64,000 bases of DNA from Chamaea fasciata. Lineage: Eukaryota; Chordata; Aves; Passeriformes; Sylviidae. Shown here one piece after another: positions 35,293 to 45,740 of the stretch (positions within the stretch are counted from its first letter, which is position 1; the number at the start of each line of letters is the position of its first letter). A program made the position numbers and the translations under genes. Location: the NCBI GenBank assembly GCA_029207755.1, contig JARCOQ010000009.1, forward strand, positions 30,836,914-30,900,913. Reading direction: 5' to 3'. The notes beneath the pieces were generated by a model, which saw nothing but the letters and a program-made list of their open reading frames with translations, was not told the DNA's origin and did not search any database.

Positions 35293-36109
35293 GTTTGATG
35301 CCTGCATTACTGTGTGCTATTCTGCTTTGGAAGGCTCCTGATGGTTTGCATCGGAGCATTAAAGAGAGTCATTTTCATTAACTGAGAAGCTTTATCACCG
35401 AGAGGTGCTGGCTAACTCTGAGAAGTGTTTTCTCCTGAGCAGTACCGGGAACTCAAATTAGAGTGAGCAGGACACATGTAAAAACACACAATTCAGAACA
35501 TTCTTTCCACTGACTAACCCATTAGAAAAGTCTTCTGATGGGTCAGGGAGGTGAAATGGCTATTTTACAGAGATTTTGCCTGTTGCAGAAAAAATTCCAG
35601 CGAATGATATGTGCATTAGCTTCTGACACAACCACGATGGCTGTGCAAGTGATGTCTGACTTCTGCACACCAGGGAACTCGTCCTACTCACAGCAGCTCC
35701 AGGGCCTCACCAAATGTGTGCCTGACAGAGCCTCAACCAAGAGGTTACCACCCTTCCTCAAGCACACACAGAGCACTGCTTACAAAGCAGTGCTGCCTGA
35801 GACTTAAATCAAACCAGTCCTGTGGAACAGATCCACTCCTGGGACACCACTTGGTTGTTTCTGTAATCGGTGAATGCCCTTTGCAGCATTTGACTTGCCT
35901 TGGAGTGACGCTTAATCAGCAGGCAGGGATTTGATTGTGGCTTTCAACAGTGCCAGCCCACATCCAACTCACTGACCTGTACAGTCATGGTTTTAATCTC
36001 CAAATGGAAAGATATGAACAGGTTTGGTTTTGGCCTGGAAAAAATAATGTCTTCAAAATTCTGCCTTTTAAAGGTGATTTTTGGAAGATTTAATTGCTAC
36101 TCTGAAATG
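35293..36109. other. Non-coding DNA, no gene recognised
   Basis: No recognised repeat or RNA gene. An 89-codon frame at 35538-35807 has no recognisable motif. Confidence 0.5.
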
Positions 36110-36186
36110 AAATCATAGAATGGTTGAGGTCGGAAGGGACCTTAAATATCACCTAGTTCCAAATTCCCCTGCCACGCCTAGAGTTC
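36110..36186 (-). mobile_element. Short CR1 LINE 3' end, minus orientation
   Basis: About 77 bases: plus strand AAATCATAGAATGGTTGAGG, then 'gtcggaagggaccttaaat', 'atcacctagttcc' and 'ccctgccacgcc'. The 3' end is well kept and the body is lost. Confidence 0.9.
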
Positions 36187-39100
36187 CAGCCCTTCCCTCT
36201 CCCATTTCTACTCCTGCAGGGAAATACACCTTAACTGAATTGTCCTTGGTGCTTCTCTTGTGGTGAGAGGGTTTGAAATGGCTGACTGGACCCAAGTTGA
36301 GACAAAAAGGGACCATTTGGCTTTCAGCCCCTCAGAAAGTCTGCAACATTTCAGCATCTGCTTTCATTCTGTGTGGGGTTGGACAGGTGATGTCACACCT
36401 AACCCAAGCTGGCTGCCAGCGTTTCCCGGCTGCCTCTTCCCTGCAGAGCTGCTCAGCACAGCCAACTTACCCACAAAACAAGGGCACAACTGGGATACAC
36501 AACTGGAGAAAATGCCTCTGGTTGTCTGAGGTGCTCTGCAATATTTGTCATCCGTGGATAAGCAGCAATCAGCAAAACTCACAATAAGCTGTAAGTGCTC
36601 TAAATGTCATAATGAGCTCAGGCACTGAAATCTGAATGCCATTTGTGTTGCCCTTTGATAATAATTTGTGATTGCCACTCAAGGAGGCAATCATGTATCC
36701 AGCACAGCTAAAAATTAGATGCATAGCCCTGGCTTTCCATTCCAGCCTGAGCTGCTGTGAAGTGCACTAAAAGCATCTTTGACTGCATCCGTGTTCACAC
36801 GTCTCACACCCATCTCACATACTTCAAGAGAAGAGAACCTTAAATAACAACTTATCTGGGGGAAAGGCGTGTAGATTACAGGTATTCTTTGCAGAACATT
36901 ACACATCATATTCTGGCTCATAAAATATATCTGGTACCTTTCCTGCCCTTTCTCATATGTTTGGAAGATCCTGCTAATCCAGCTCTTTTATGTTAAATAC
37001 CTTTTTGGGAGTTGTTTTGTTCTTTCTTTTTTTTTTCCTAATTCCTATTTTACTCAGTTATTGCTGACTGCTGAAGTGTTTTAGCTTCATTTTCAGACTG
37101 TAACACCTTTTGTTTATCTTCTGCCTCTAGACAGAATTTTTTTAAAAATATTTTCTTACCTACAAAATTTCATGAAAGGATGCCAAGCTGTGAGACTCCT
37201 TTTCGCTGCTCTTTCTCCTTGTGTTTAAATGCCAGTTTAATCACAAATGTATTGTAAAACCGTGCTTAATGTATTGTAAAACCCTTTCTGACAGTGCTGT
37301 GCTTCAGTACCTGTTTTGATGTATTTGGTGCTGTGTAAGGCCACGCTCAGTGTTACAGGGTGAGGAGGCTGTCAACAGGAAGAGGCTGCCCAAGCAACAG
37401 CAGAAAACTGTTGGCAAGGCTAAAGCAGCTCCAGAGGGAACAACCTGTGTAACTGTTCTGGCTTCTTTTTCTCTCTGCTGAGGTCAGGATTAATGTACAG
37501 GAAATGTAGATGTCATGTTCAGACTTGGATGTTCATTATTTCTTATCTATTTAGAGCTGTGAGCCCTAACCTTCAAGTGAGAAAATGAAGGTAAAATGGC
37601 TTACCTCTAACACTTTCCAAGGTTATTTAAGTGCCAATTACCCAATAACGAGGTGACACCTATATTATTTATAATTCTGACCCAATAATGACTACCCAAG
37701 GCCCACAATGCAGACCTTTTTCACCCAATTAGAGAAAACCACCTAAACCCATGAAGAAGGAAGAAGAAGGTGAAGAAGAAGGAGGAAGAAGGAGGAAGAA
37801 GGTGAAGAAGAAGGACTTAGACAACGCCAAAAGCCCTCCATCTTGACTCACATGTATTACTATACAGTAAACCCCCAAAATCTAAGTTTCCAGAATTCCA
37901 ATAAACCTGCAGTGTATGTGGGATTGTTCCACTGGTCCGGTGCCTCTCTGAGAGGTCAGAGTGAGCATCTGTCCCTTGTGTCAGCCCCTGGCAGGGCAGA
38001 GGCTGGACATGGCCTTTAGTGCCCTGGTCCATCTAAAGGACACAAGGGAATATCAGCAGATGGGTAAATCTCACTTGATGCTGAAGTGTTCCCAGGGAGT
38101 GAGAAAGGTGGTTCTAAATCCCTGAGTTTGGTGGAGTTCCTCTCTGGGATGGAGGGCAGACAGCTGAGCATTTCCTCTGTGCATAGCAGTGCAGATCCGT
38201 GCCCCACACCCTGACACGTGTCAGAAAAATGTCCCAATAAGATTTGGAGAGCCTGGACACAACCTGAGCTAGACTCCAAAGGAGTGACACCTCTACTGTT
38301 TGCATTTGAGTGAGAAGGCTTGGCAGCTCATTCCAACCATCTCAAAAAGTCCACTCCTATCTTTGAAATAACACCTTGGCTCACCATATTTGCCAGTTGC
38401 TCGTTTTTAGCAGGACTAAAAAATCTTAGATATTTTAATCACAGATTTTTTGCCAAAAAAGAGGTGACTGCACCACATATTCAGCAAAGAAGAAATTCTG
38501 TGTGAAAATAAGACACTAATCTTTGAGAGAGAAATTTCCTCCCAGTTCCTGCATGGAGCAAACCTCACTTCACACTTTCTGGATGTTGCAAACAGCCTTT
38601 GAAAAACACCTGTGCTCAGCAAGGGTGTATAAAACTGCATCAAATCTTGTAATTATAAGTCACATACATCTGAAAATTTGCTGTGGTTGGTCTTAAATAT
38701 GTTGTATATGTTTCCCGAAAATTGAGACATTGCTCAGCAAGCCAGATAAATGTAGAAGATACAGCTTGGGCACTAAATATGATCATTTGCTAATGAACTT
38801 TGTGGGTTCTTCAACCAGCAAACCCCCAGAGACTGAATAAAGTGATTCTGTCAGGAACTCCTGAAAGTGAGCTTGGAACTGTGTTTGTCTGGAGGCTTGG
38901 AACAGAGGAGATCCACAGGAAGACATACCAAGTGTCCTTTATTAGACCAAGTGATGCATTGTACCTGGAAAAAGTAGATAAGATTAGGGTGGTGCTGTGT
39001 CCTCAACAGATAAAACACAGGCCAACCTCAAAAAGAAAGAGAAAAAAATTGATAGAAAAAGGTTGACTATCTCTTGGAATAGAAGGAAACTGTCACCAGA

Positions 39101-39639
39101 GAAAGAGGTGACATGAGTTGTGTCTCTGAGTAAAGTAGAATAGAGAGGTGTCAGGAGGGGCTAAAGAGAGAAGTTTGTACTGGTAGAAACCTTACTCAAC
39201 GTAAATCAGATTTTCAAATAATGTGTTTCCTTATAAAATAAAGTAAAAAACCCACATTTGCAAGAGTTTCTAGGAATGAGGAATCAAAGTATGAGAGAAA
39301 TAGCCCCTGGCACACTTAGTATGTCCCTGGGATTGGAAATAGTGAAGGAGTTAGAGCAGAAACTCAAATATTTGTCTTTCTTATGCCATACAAATGTACC
39401 TTTTATGTACTTTAAAGCAGTTATTAACTTAATCTATTGTTTTAAAGAAAACGTGCTGTGAAGACTCAGGATTACAGGAAGCATCCATCCCAGAAGAAAA
39501 TATTACTGAGGAAAAAGAAAAAAAAAAGGTTTTTTTTTAATAACAGCAACCATTTACTTTTTTCCCTCACTACTACCATGCTACATAATAACGCTGGGTC
39601 TTCCCAGCACAGTGCACCTGGGAAGGAGAGGGGAAGCAC
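36187..39639. other. Non-coding DNA with minor tandem and simple repeats
   Basis: A 17-base segment with AATGTATTGTAAAACC is repeated directly at 37245-37261 and 37267-37283 (period 22). A purine minisatellite at 37752-37816 is annotated separately. An 89-codon frame open at 38797-39066 ends in a basic stretch, and I could not assign it to a family. An A10/T9 snap-back pair lies at 39518-39538. Otherwise nothing is recognised. Confidence 0.45.
37752..37816. repeat. Purine-rich minisatellite (GAA/GGA/GGT units)
   Basis: About 65 bases are built from GAAGAAGGA-type units in which the plus strand is almost all purine. The phrase AAGAAGGTGAAGAAGAAGGA occurs at both ends of the array with GGAGGAAGAA units between. 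Such tracts can mispair and form triplexes, and they commonly vary in length between individuals. Confidence 0.9.
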
Positions 39640-40045
39640 AGCAGGGACAACTTCCACTATCCCAGGTTGTCCTAAGTTCTGTCCAACCTGGCCTTGGACA
39701 CTTCCAGGGATCCAGGGGCAGCCACAGCTGCTCTGGGCACCCTGTTCCAGGGCCTGCCCACCCTCCCAGGGACAATTCCTTCCCAATATCCCATCTATCC
39801 CTGCCCTCTGGCACTGGGAAGCCATTCCCTGTGTCCTGTCCCTCCATCCCTTGTCCCCAGTCCCTCTCCAGCTCTCCTGGAGCCCCTTTAGGCCCTGGCA
39901 GGGGCTCTGAGCTCTCCCTGGAGCCTTCTCTTCTCCAGGTGAGCACCCCCAGCTCTCCCAGCCTGGCTCCAGAGCAGAGGGGCTCCAGTCCTTGGAGCCA
40001 CTCCATACCTCTTTAGTGGTCCAGCCCCACCAGTGCCTGTTTCCA
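39640..40045 (-). mobile_element. CR1 LINE fragment, minus orientation, 3' tail missing
   Basis: About 400 bases of antisense CR1: 'caacttccactatcccagg', 'gtccaacctggccttggaca', 'ccagggatccaggggcagcc', 'gcaccctgttccagggcctg', 'ttccttcccaatatcccatc' and 'tgtccctccatcccttgtcc', reaching 'ggagccttctcttctccagg' and 'cagcctggctccagagcaga'. The tail and about 80 bases next to it are missing at the left, so the 3' end was lost after insertion. Open frames here run to 199 codons on the minus strand (39472-40071), but they cross this non-coding CR1 3' region. Confidence 0.9.
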
Positions 40046-40289
40046 CCTTGCTGCCAGCTTTGACAAATCACTTCAATATGGAATTGATTATTCTGGGCTT
40101 GGATTGATTACTCACTGTGGGGCTGCTGCACAGCTGCTCTGGTCAGCTCCAAAAATATGACTTGCTAGTGTTCATGTGTTCATTGTTGGAGGTTTTTACC
40201 CCCAAAGACTTAATTCTTTCACCACAGCGAGTGGTACGTGGATGGTAAGTAAAAATCATGATCTTCAGTGCACTGTTCAGTAGTCTCAA

Positions 40290-40360
40290 TGGTCTTAAGT
40301 TGCACCAGGAGAGGGTCAGTTTGGACATTAGGCAAAATTTCTTTGCTGAAAAAGTGAAAA
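40290..40360 (+). mobile_element. Small CR1 LINE internal fragment, plus orientation
   Basis: About 70 bases: 'tcttaagttgcaccaggaga', 'gggtcagtttggacattagg' and 'caaaatttctttgctgaaaa'. These match the CR1 block that reads about 'gccaggggaggtttagattgg' followed by 'atattaggaaaaatttcttt'. There is no tail and no further CR1 on either side. It is only 250 bases from a minus-strand CR1, so the pair may be remnants of a rearranged insertion. Confidence 0.65.
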
Positions 40361-41847
40361 AAAACCCTAACTAAGAAATAAAAACCCATCAAACCAATAA
40401 TCTGTCTTAATTTTTATCAATCACCCTGTCATCAGCATTTAGTTTTCCAGTGTGGAATCCTTTCCTCCTTTCCTCTTAGAATTTAAATTGATTTGTCTCT
40501 ATGCAGAGTAGCCCTTTTTTACCTTCTTTTTCTTCCTGTTAAAATAAATACAGCAGTCATAGGAATTCTCTTTTATTTGGTTTGTTGTAATTGGGCGGGA
40601 GGCTGGAGTTATGAATTATCAAATACTTAGTCTGAATCAACAGGAGAATAAGACTCAGATATATTAGGAAGAGTTAAGTGTGTTTTCACTGTTGGTCTTA
40701 AATCCAGGCCTCTGTCTGGGACACCCTGGGAACTGGTGGTCTAAAATATCTGGATGTCACAGAGATCCTTAATGTTTTGCTTTCTTTTCCAGTTTTCTTC
40801 TTCTTTCCAGTCTGGATTTGAATCTACAGTGAACACTGCAATGGTGTAATTGAAGCAAACTATTAAAAATGTCACTGTGTCTTCTGTTTATGGAAACTTT
40901 TGCGTCTGTAGCTGTCCTTCTAAAATGGTGAATGGTTCTTTGCTACTGAGTTTTGAGATACAGAGCTCATTTTAGTCTGTGCTCATCATCCTGGAAATCC
41001 GTGTAAATCATTACAATCTTGACATTTATGTGTAAGGTCTGTATCCTATAAACTATTAATGAAACACCTAAGGACTGGAATATATAAACTGGAGATTTAA
41101 CTGGACTTTAAGATCTTTTGATTAAAAATACATGTCAGGATGAAATATTAATAGATCTGTGTATGTTCTGGTGATCAGATTGGCTGAGCATCCAGAGAAG
41201 CTTTCGGATTATGTTTGTGTGGTAGATGCTCATCACATCTGAAAATTAAGCCCCAGCACCAGCAAAATTACACAAGAACAATAATAGTGAAGTTTTAGTG
41301 CAGGAGGATGGGGCAGTTTGCAGTATTATGGGATGTAATTCCATGAAACAATAAGCAAAACTGATTCTCTAGCTGTTCTTTCCAGGTTATCCCTCAAATG
41401 TTCTCCTTGATTTCATTATTTAATTGTTGTTCTGGTGATGAAGGAAACACCTGACATTGCTATTGAGTGGACTGACCTGGGTAGTGCCTCATGCTGAGAA
41501 CCTCTGGCTTAGTTTTATATCTGTTTTCCCATAGCCCAAATTATGGTAGGAAGATCAAAAATAGTGGAAAGCAAAACCCTTGTGGCTGGAAGACTCACAG
41601 ATGAAACAGAAAAACCTCTGAGTCTGCTATTACTTGAGAATAATTAAGCTTGACAGAGGAGGAGAAAGGGATGAGGGGAGAAAGTAATAGGGTACAGGAG
41701 ATCCAAATATTTTGGTCCATTTTATAAATATCTGTGTCTATAACATGCATTTTTTTTCCCAGTTTTCCTCCTCTGCGTGTTTGTACATATACCGGATGTA
41801 GAAGAGGTTATATTTCAAACTGGGAAGGTGTGAAAATCTCTAGGACC
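40361..41847. other. Non-coding DNA, no gene recognised
   Basis: AT-rich, without recognised transposons, RNA genes or coding segments. Confidence 0.5.
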
Positions 41848-42101
41848 TGTGGGACGGGCTGGGTCTGTGCCAGGGGAGGTTTAGGTTGGAGGTCAGGGAA
41901 AAGTTCTTCCCCCAGATGGTGCTGGGCACTGCCCAGGCTCCCCAGGGAATGGGCACGGCCCCGAGGAGCTCCAGGAAAGTTCGGACATTGCTCCCAGGAA
42001 TGCACAGGGCAGGATTTTTGGGGTGTCTCTGCAGGGGTTGGATCAATGATCCTTGTGGGTCCCTTCCATCTCAGGATATTCCATGATTTTCTAATTCTAT
42101 G
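41848..42101 (+). mobile_element. CR1 LINE fragment, 3' end, plus orientation
   Basis: Sense CR1 words appear in order: 'gtgccaggggaggtttaggt', 'tggaggtcagggaaaagttc', 'gctccccagggaatgggcac', 'ggttggatcaatgatccttg' and 'gtgggtcccttccatctcag', ending in the tail CCATGATTTTCTAATTCTATGG. This is the subfamily with '...gatccttgtgggtcccttcc'. It ends about 190 bases before the inverted repeat that follows. Confidence 0.9.
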
Positions 42102-42302
42102 GGAGTTCATAACACACAAAGTACTGGCATCCCCCTTATTCTCCTCCAAATCATTTCCTTGGTGTTGGACAATCCCATTGTCTGCAGGGATCCTCCTTCA
42201 CTCATTATTTCAGTCCTTCTCTTCCTAGCTGGAGTTCTCCTGGCTGTACTGGTTCAGGGTGTAAAAGCTTGCAGGTCCATATGCACCTGGGATTTTTAAA
42301 AG

Positions 42303-42837
42303 AAAGACCACCACCACCTCCCCAAAACCACAAGAACTGCTCTCGTATCCAAAGCTGGATTACAGTGGATATTTAATATGTAAGGAAGGTTGTCTGTTCC
42401 TATGAATCTTTTGGTAGCTCTGCTAACTTGTTCAGTTCAGGGTATGAAGAAATTTTCTTTCTTGAATGGAATTTTGTTGTAATTACACTAAGAACATGGG
42501 AGTTGATGAAAAAAACTTAAAAGGCGTTAAAAAATGGTTAAACTGGAAGTTTAAGAGCAGAACTGTTCTTCCAGTTTACCACCTTAAACTTCCAGTTTGC
42601 CACCTGTTAACTCCTTTGAAGTTCTTTTCATCGACTCCCATGTTCTTCTTACTATAACTAACACCAAATTTCATTCAAGAAATATTTCTTCGTACCCTGA
42701 ACTCAACAAGTTAGCAGGGCTTCCAAAAGATTTATAAAACAGACAACCTTCCTTATATATTAAATATCCAGTGTAATCTAGCTTTGGATACAACAGCAGT
42801 ACTTGTTTTATTGGGAAGGTGGTGGTGGTGGTGGTCT
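42303..42837. repeat. Long inverted repeat (near-palindrome), about 250-bp arms
   Basis: The left arm (42303-42555) and right arm (42583-42837) are reverse complements, with roughly 80-85% identity by eye, separated by a 27-base loop. Shared landmarks are GACCACCACCACC/GGTGGTGGTGGTC at the outer ends, GTATCCAAAGCT, GATATTTAATAT, AAGGAAGGTTGTCTGTT, CTAACTTGTT, GAACATGGGAGT and AACTGGAAGTTTAAG at the inner ends. Similarity may extend weakly to about 42293 and 42850. The inner right side also has a 16-base direct duplication (42568-42583 and 42589-42604). No open frame of note and no transposase is present. It could be a fold-back or MITE-like DNA element or an inverted duplication. I could not match it to a named family. 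Confidence 0.92.
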
Positions 42838-42851
42838 GTCTTTTTTTTTTG

Positions 42852-43727
42852 GTGGCAATTTAATCTTACAGAAAATCTTCCTTTGGAAGCAGCCGAAGCC
42901 ATGAAATGTTTAAAGTGTAAATAATTCCATGGTCTGAGGACTGGGCAGTATGGCAGTATAGAGCTAACAGCCCAGAAAACGCTGACCACTTTCTCTCTTT
43001 CCTTTTGGTCTGTGCAGAAAACAAAGATAGAATTGTCCTTATTTGTTGGAAGTGGAGGCAAATCCCTTTGCTTTTTCTCCTGAGTATCACATTGGCTGTG
43101 CTATATATGCTTATAATACACATTGCAGTGATCCTTTAAAAAAAAAGACAAAATCCCCCTATTTAATTCCTGTTTGTTCTTGAGCACAGGAGGTTTGTTT
43201 ATACGAGGACTGGCTTCATGATCTCATTCTCCATAGGCATTAACCAGAAATAAGTCCAGATAGAGAGCAGCTATAAAATAATGCATAACTGTATGAAAAC
43301 TGTGTCTAGTCGTCCTGAATTCAATCCAAATTTGCCTGCAGCGCTTTGCATTTGCAGTCAGAGGTTTGCTGACATAGTCCGGGTAAGTAGCTATCTGTGG
43401 CCATCATTTATCTGCTCAGCACTACCAGAACACTCCTGGAGAAGCAATAAGATGAAACTTCGGCTCAAAAGGCAGGCTCAGATTAGAGAACCTATGCAGG
43501 AATGCAAAAATAGCCCTGGTAAGGAAGAGTGAAAGAATTGAACCCAGACAATGGCCTTGTGAGAGGATTTCCAAGACTGAGATAAGGACTCTGCTGAAGC
43601 AGTGGCAGGAGGGGATGGTTTTTACAATCACCTCCAGACTGGGTGCATGTTTTCATCTACAGCCAGAAGGGCATCATGAGTTTCACATGGACAGACTGCA
43701 GAGCCAAATAATGGAGACACTTCTTTT
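42852..43727. other. Non-coding DNA, no gene recognised
   Basis: Nothing recognised apart from a possible small exon at about 43343-43382, which has a CTGCAG acceptor and a GTAAGT donor (43384) but no family support. Confidence 0.4.
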
Positions 43728-43917
43728 AGGAATGCCATTGTGGCTGCCCCTGGCTCCCTGCCAGTGTCCACGGCCAGGTTGGATGGGGCTTGGAGCAACC
43801 TGAGATAATGGAAGGTGTCTCTGCCCATGGCAGGGGGTGGCAGTGGATGGGCTTTAATGTCCCTCCCAATGCAAACCATCCCGGGATTCTGTGATTCTGT
43901 GGAAATCTGTGATTCTG
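43728..43917 (+). mobile_element. CR1 LINE fragment, 3' end, plus orientation
   Basis: Sense CR1 words: 'gtccacggccaggttggatg', 'gggcttggagcaacctgaga', 'aatggaaggtgtctctgccc' and 'atggcagggggtgg', then 'tgtccctcccaatgcaaacc', ending with GATTCTGTGATTCTGTGG and one more GATTCTG copy to 43917. Only the last 190 bases remain. Confidence 0.93.
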
Positions 43918-44908
43918 AAAAAGCCAGAGCTTAGTCTCTTTAGAAAACACAGAATTCAGAATTTATCTACAGTGGCATCCTGCAGGACCTCTTTCCCAAT
44001 GGGAACTAATTTTTTCTTCTCTATATGCATTTGTAAATTTTTAAAATGCCCCAAGTTAACTGAATGCAAACAAATGACAAAAACCTTACTCCAAAAAAGG
44101 TTGGCCAAATAATTATATACAATGAATAGATATTGTTTTTACTTTGGCTGAAAGCACTGCATTTACTTCAGTTCTGAGAACATTCAACCTTTCTGTTTGA
44201 TGCTCTGCAAGGGTCAGACTGACAGGATGCTTGTTTTCATCTTTGGAGCTCTTTCCAAAACACTCCAAAATGTACACAAACTTTATTTTACTTCTGGCTA
44301 TTTATTTAAGCTCCAGAACTTGAAAAAGCAAACGTTAATATTTACAGGCACTCTTTGAAGTCATAGCCTGGATTTCCATCTGAATCCCTGTTTCAGCAGG
44401 CTCTGCCCAGCAGCTCACACAGGCTGGAGAGCAGCTTTCCATCCTGTGTTTGCCCTCAGCTCTAGTGCTGAGCCCAGGACTAAGGAAGCTCCTTTAACTG
44501 CAGGTATTCTTTTTCTCCACTATTTTAGCACCCTGTGGTAGCTGTTTTTGTCCAGTGAGCCACATGTGTTCTTTGAAAAGCCTGATTTCCCAGCTGTTCT
44601 GCCAGTTTCAATGGCTGTGTTTTTGTTAAGCGCGGCTGTGTTGTTTTGAATTCAGTCCAGAGACACAAATTTTCCAGAGAACTTGGGGTTTTCTTCTTCT
44701 GAAAAGAAAAAAAAAAATCATATTCCTTGGTAAAATAGATATTTTGTTCCCCTTCTTTCTTTCTCAGCCTTTTTTTCATTCCCAGCTTTATCCATCTGTT
44801 CAGAATTCCCAGTGCCTGTGTGAGGGTGGTTATTTCTGTGCACAGACAGGTACAGGTGTATGTTCTTGGTAAGCTGCAGTGACAGCACAGTAATGTATCC
44901 TAACATAA

Positions 44909-44949
<41 letters not shown>

Positions 44950-45372
44950 GGATATAACATTCCTGGCTTGAATTGTAGGCTAGGGAAAAGCAAGAAAAAA
45001 TGCTCAGACATTTTGAATTATTGTGTGGGAAAATAAAGAGTTGCCAGAGCGCTGCCCAAAAAATCAGTGTGAATAACAATTAAAAATTATTACCTTTCCT
45101 TGGAGCTTGAGTGATGTTTAAATTATTCTCCAGACTGATGTGCACTGCTGGTTCCTTTTGCTGGAGAAAGTGATCAGAGATGGATTTTAATGAGACATTT
45201 CTCTCGGTATGGGTTTGGCAGTCCTAGTCCTGGAGCAGGAGTCAAACGTACATACAAATGCATGTTCAAAAAGATAATGCAAGCCTAAATCTATTGGGAA
45301 GAGGTTGCTGTGACACAAAAGACACATTGCTTAGTAGGATTTAAATGAAATGGGCACTTCCCAACTCATTGG
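43918..45372. other. Non-coding DNA, no gene recognised
   Basis: Apart from the long T tract at 44912-44948 (annotated separately) and an A11 run at about 44706-44716, I see no repeat or gene. Confidence 0.5.
44912..44948. repeat. Poly-T tract, 37 bases
   Basis: An uninterrupted run of 37 T, far longer than the other homopolymers in the window (19-20 bases at 25928 and 60595). It could be the poly-A tail of a retrocopy lying to its right on the minus strand, but the right flank (GGGATATAACATTCC...) is not something that I recognise and no target-site duplication is evident. Its exact length may be affected by assembly. Confidence 0.95.
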
Positions 45373-45738
45373 TGTCAGGTTATTCGGGACCACTGAAGAG
45401 ATGTGTTAAAAGGATGATTTATTGTTCTTATCTTCTTCCAGTCGCATGAGAGGGTGAAAATGTCTTCACATCAGAAGTCAGAGGTCACAAGATCTCTAGT
45501 TACAATGCCTTTTAAAGATTTACTAGACAATAAACTACTGCCACAAAGTTTGTTGGTGTCTTTAAACCGGTTGTTAATTATTTTGTTTTACACATATTGC
45601 TGCAATGCGGATCTTCTTAACCAATTGTATAACGCCACACAAACCTACATTACTGCACCTTAAAACTTCTTACTACCTTTATAACTACTTCTAGAGCTAA
45701 ACTTAAAACTCTAAAACTTTCCACTACCTAGCTTAACA
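45373..45738 (-). mobile_element. Probable second-family LTR (ERV), minus orientation
   Basis: On the minus strand this starts TGTTAAGCTAGG (plus 45738 leftwards) and ends in GAATAACCTGACA, giving TG...CA ends and 366 bases. Near its 3' end the minus strand has AACAATAAATCATCC (plus 45413-45427), a canonical AATAAA poly-A signal placed as in an LTR. The plus strand has the CTAAAACTTTCCACTACC words that I associate with songbird ERV LTRs. No flanking duplication was found: left flank CATTGG, right flank interrupted by the next LTR. An open frame at 45454-45663 lies inside and is chance. The family is uncertain. Confidence 0.55.
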
Positions 45739-45740
45739 TG

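Noticed and set aside
39472..40071. 199-codon minus-strand frame
   Set aside because: It overlaps the CR1 3' region in sense but contains no reverse transcriptase or endonuclease motif. It continues into non-CR1 flank, so it is a chance frame.
41734..42228. 164-codon plus-strand frame
   Set aside because: Most of it is CR1 3' sequence (41848-42101) plus flank, with no CR1 protein motif.
45454..45663. 69-codon plus-strand open frame
   Set aside because: It lies entirely inside the probable LTR at 45373-45738, antisense to it. It has no recognisable feature.
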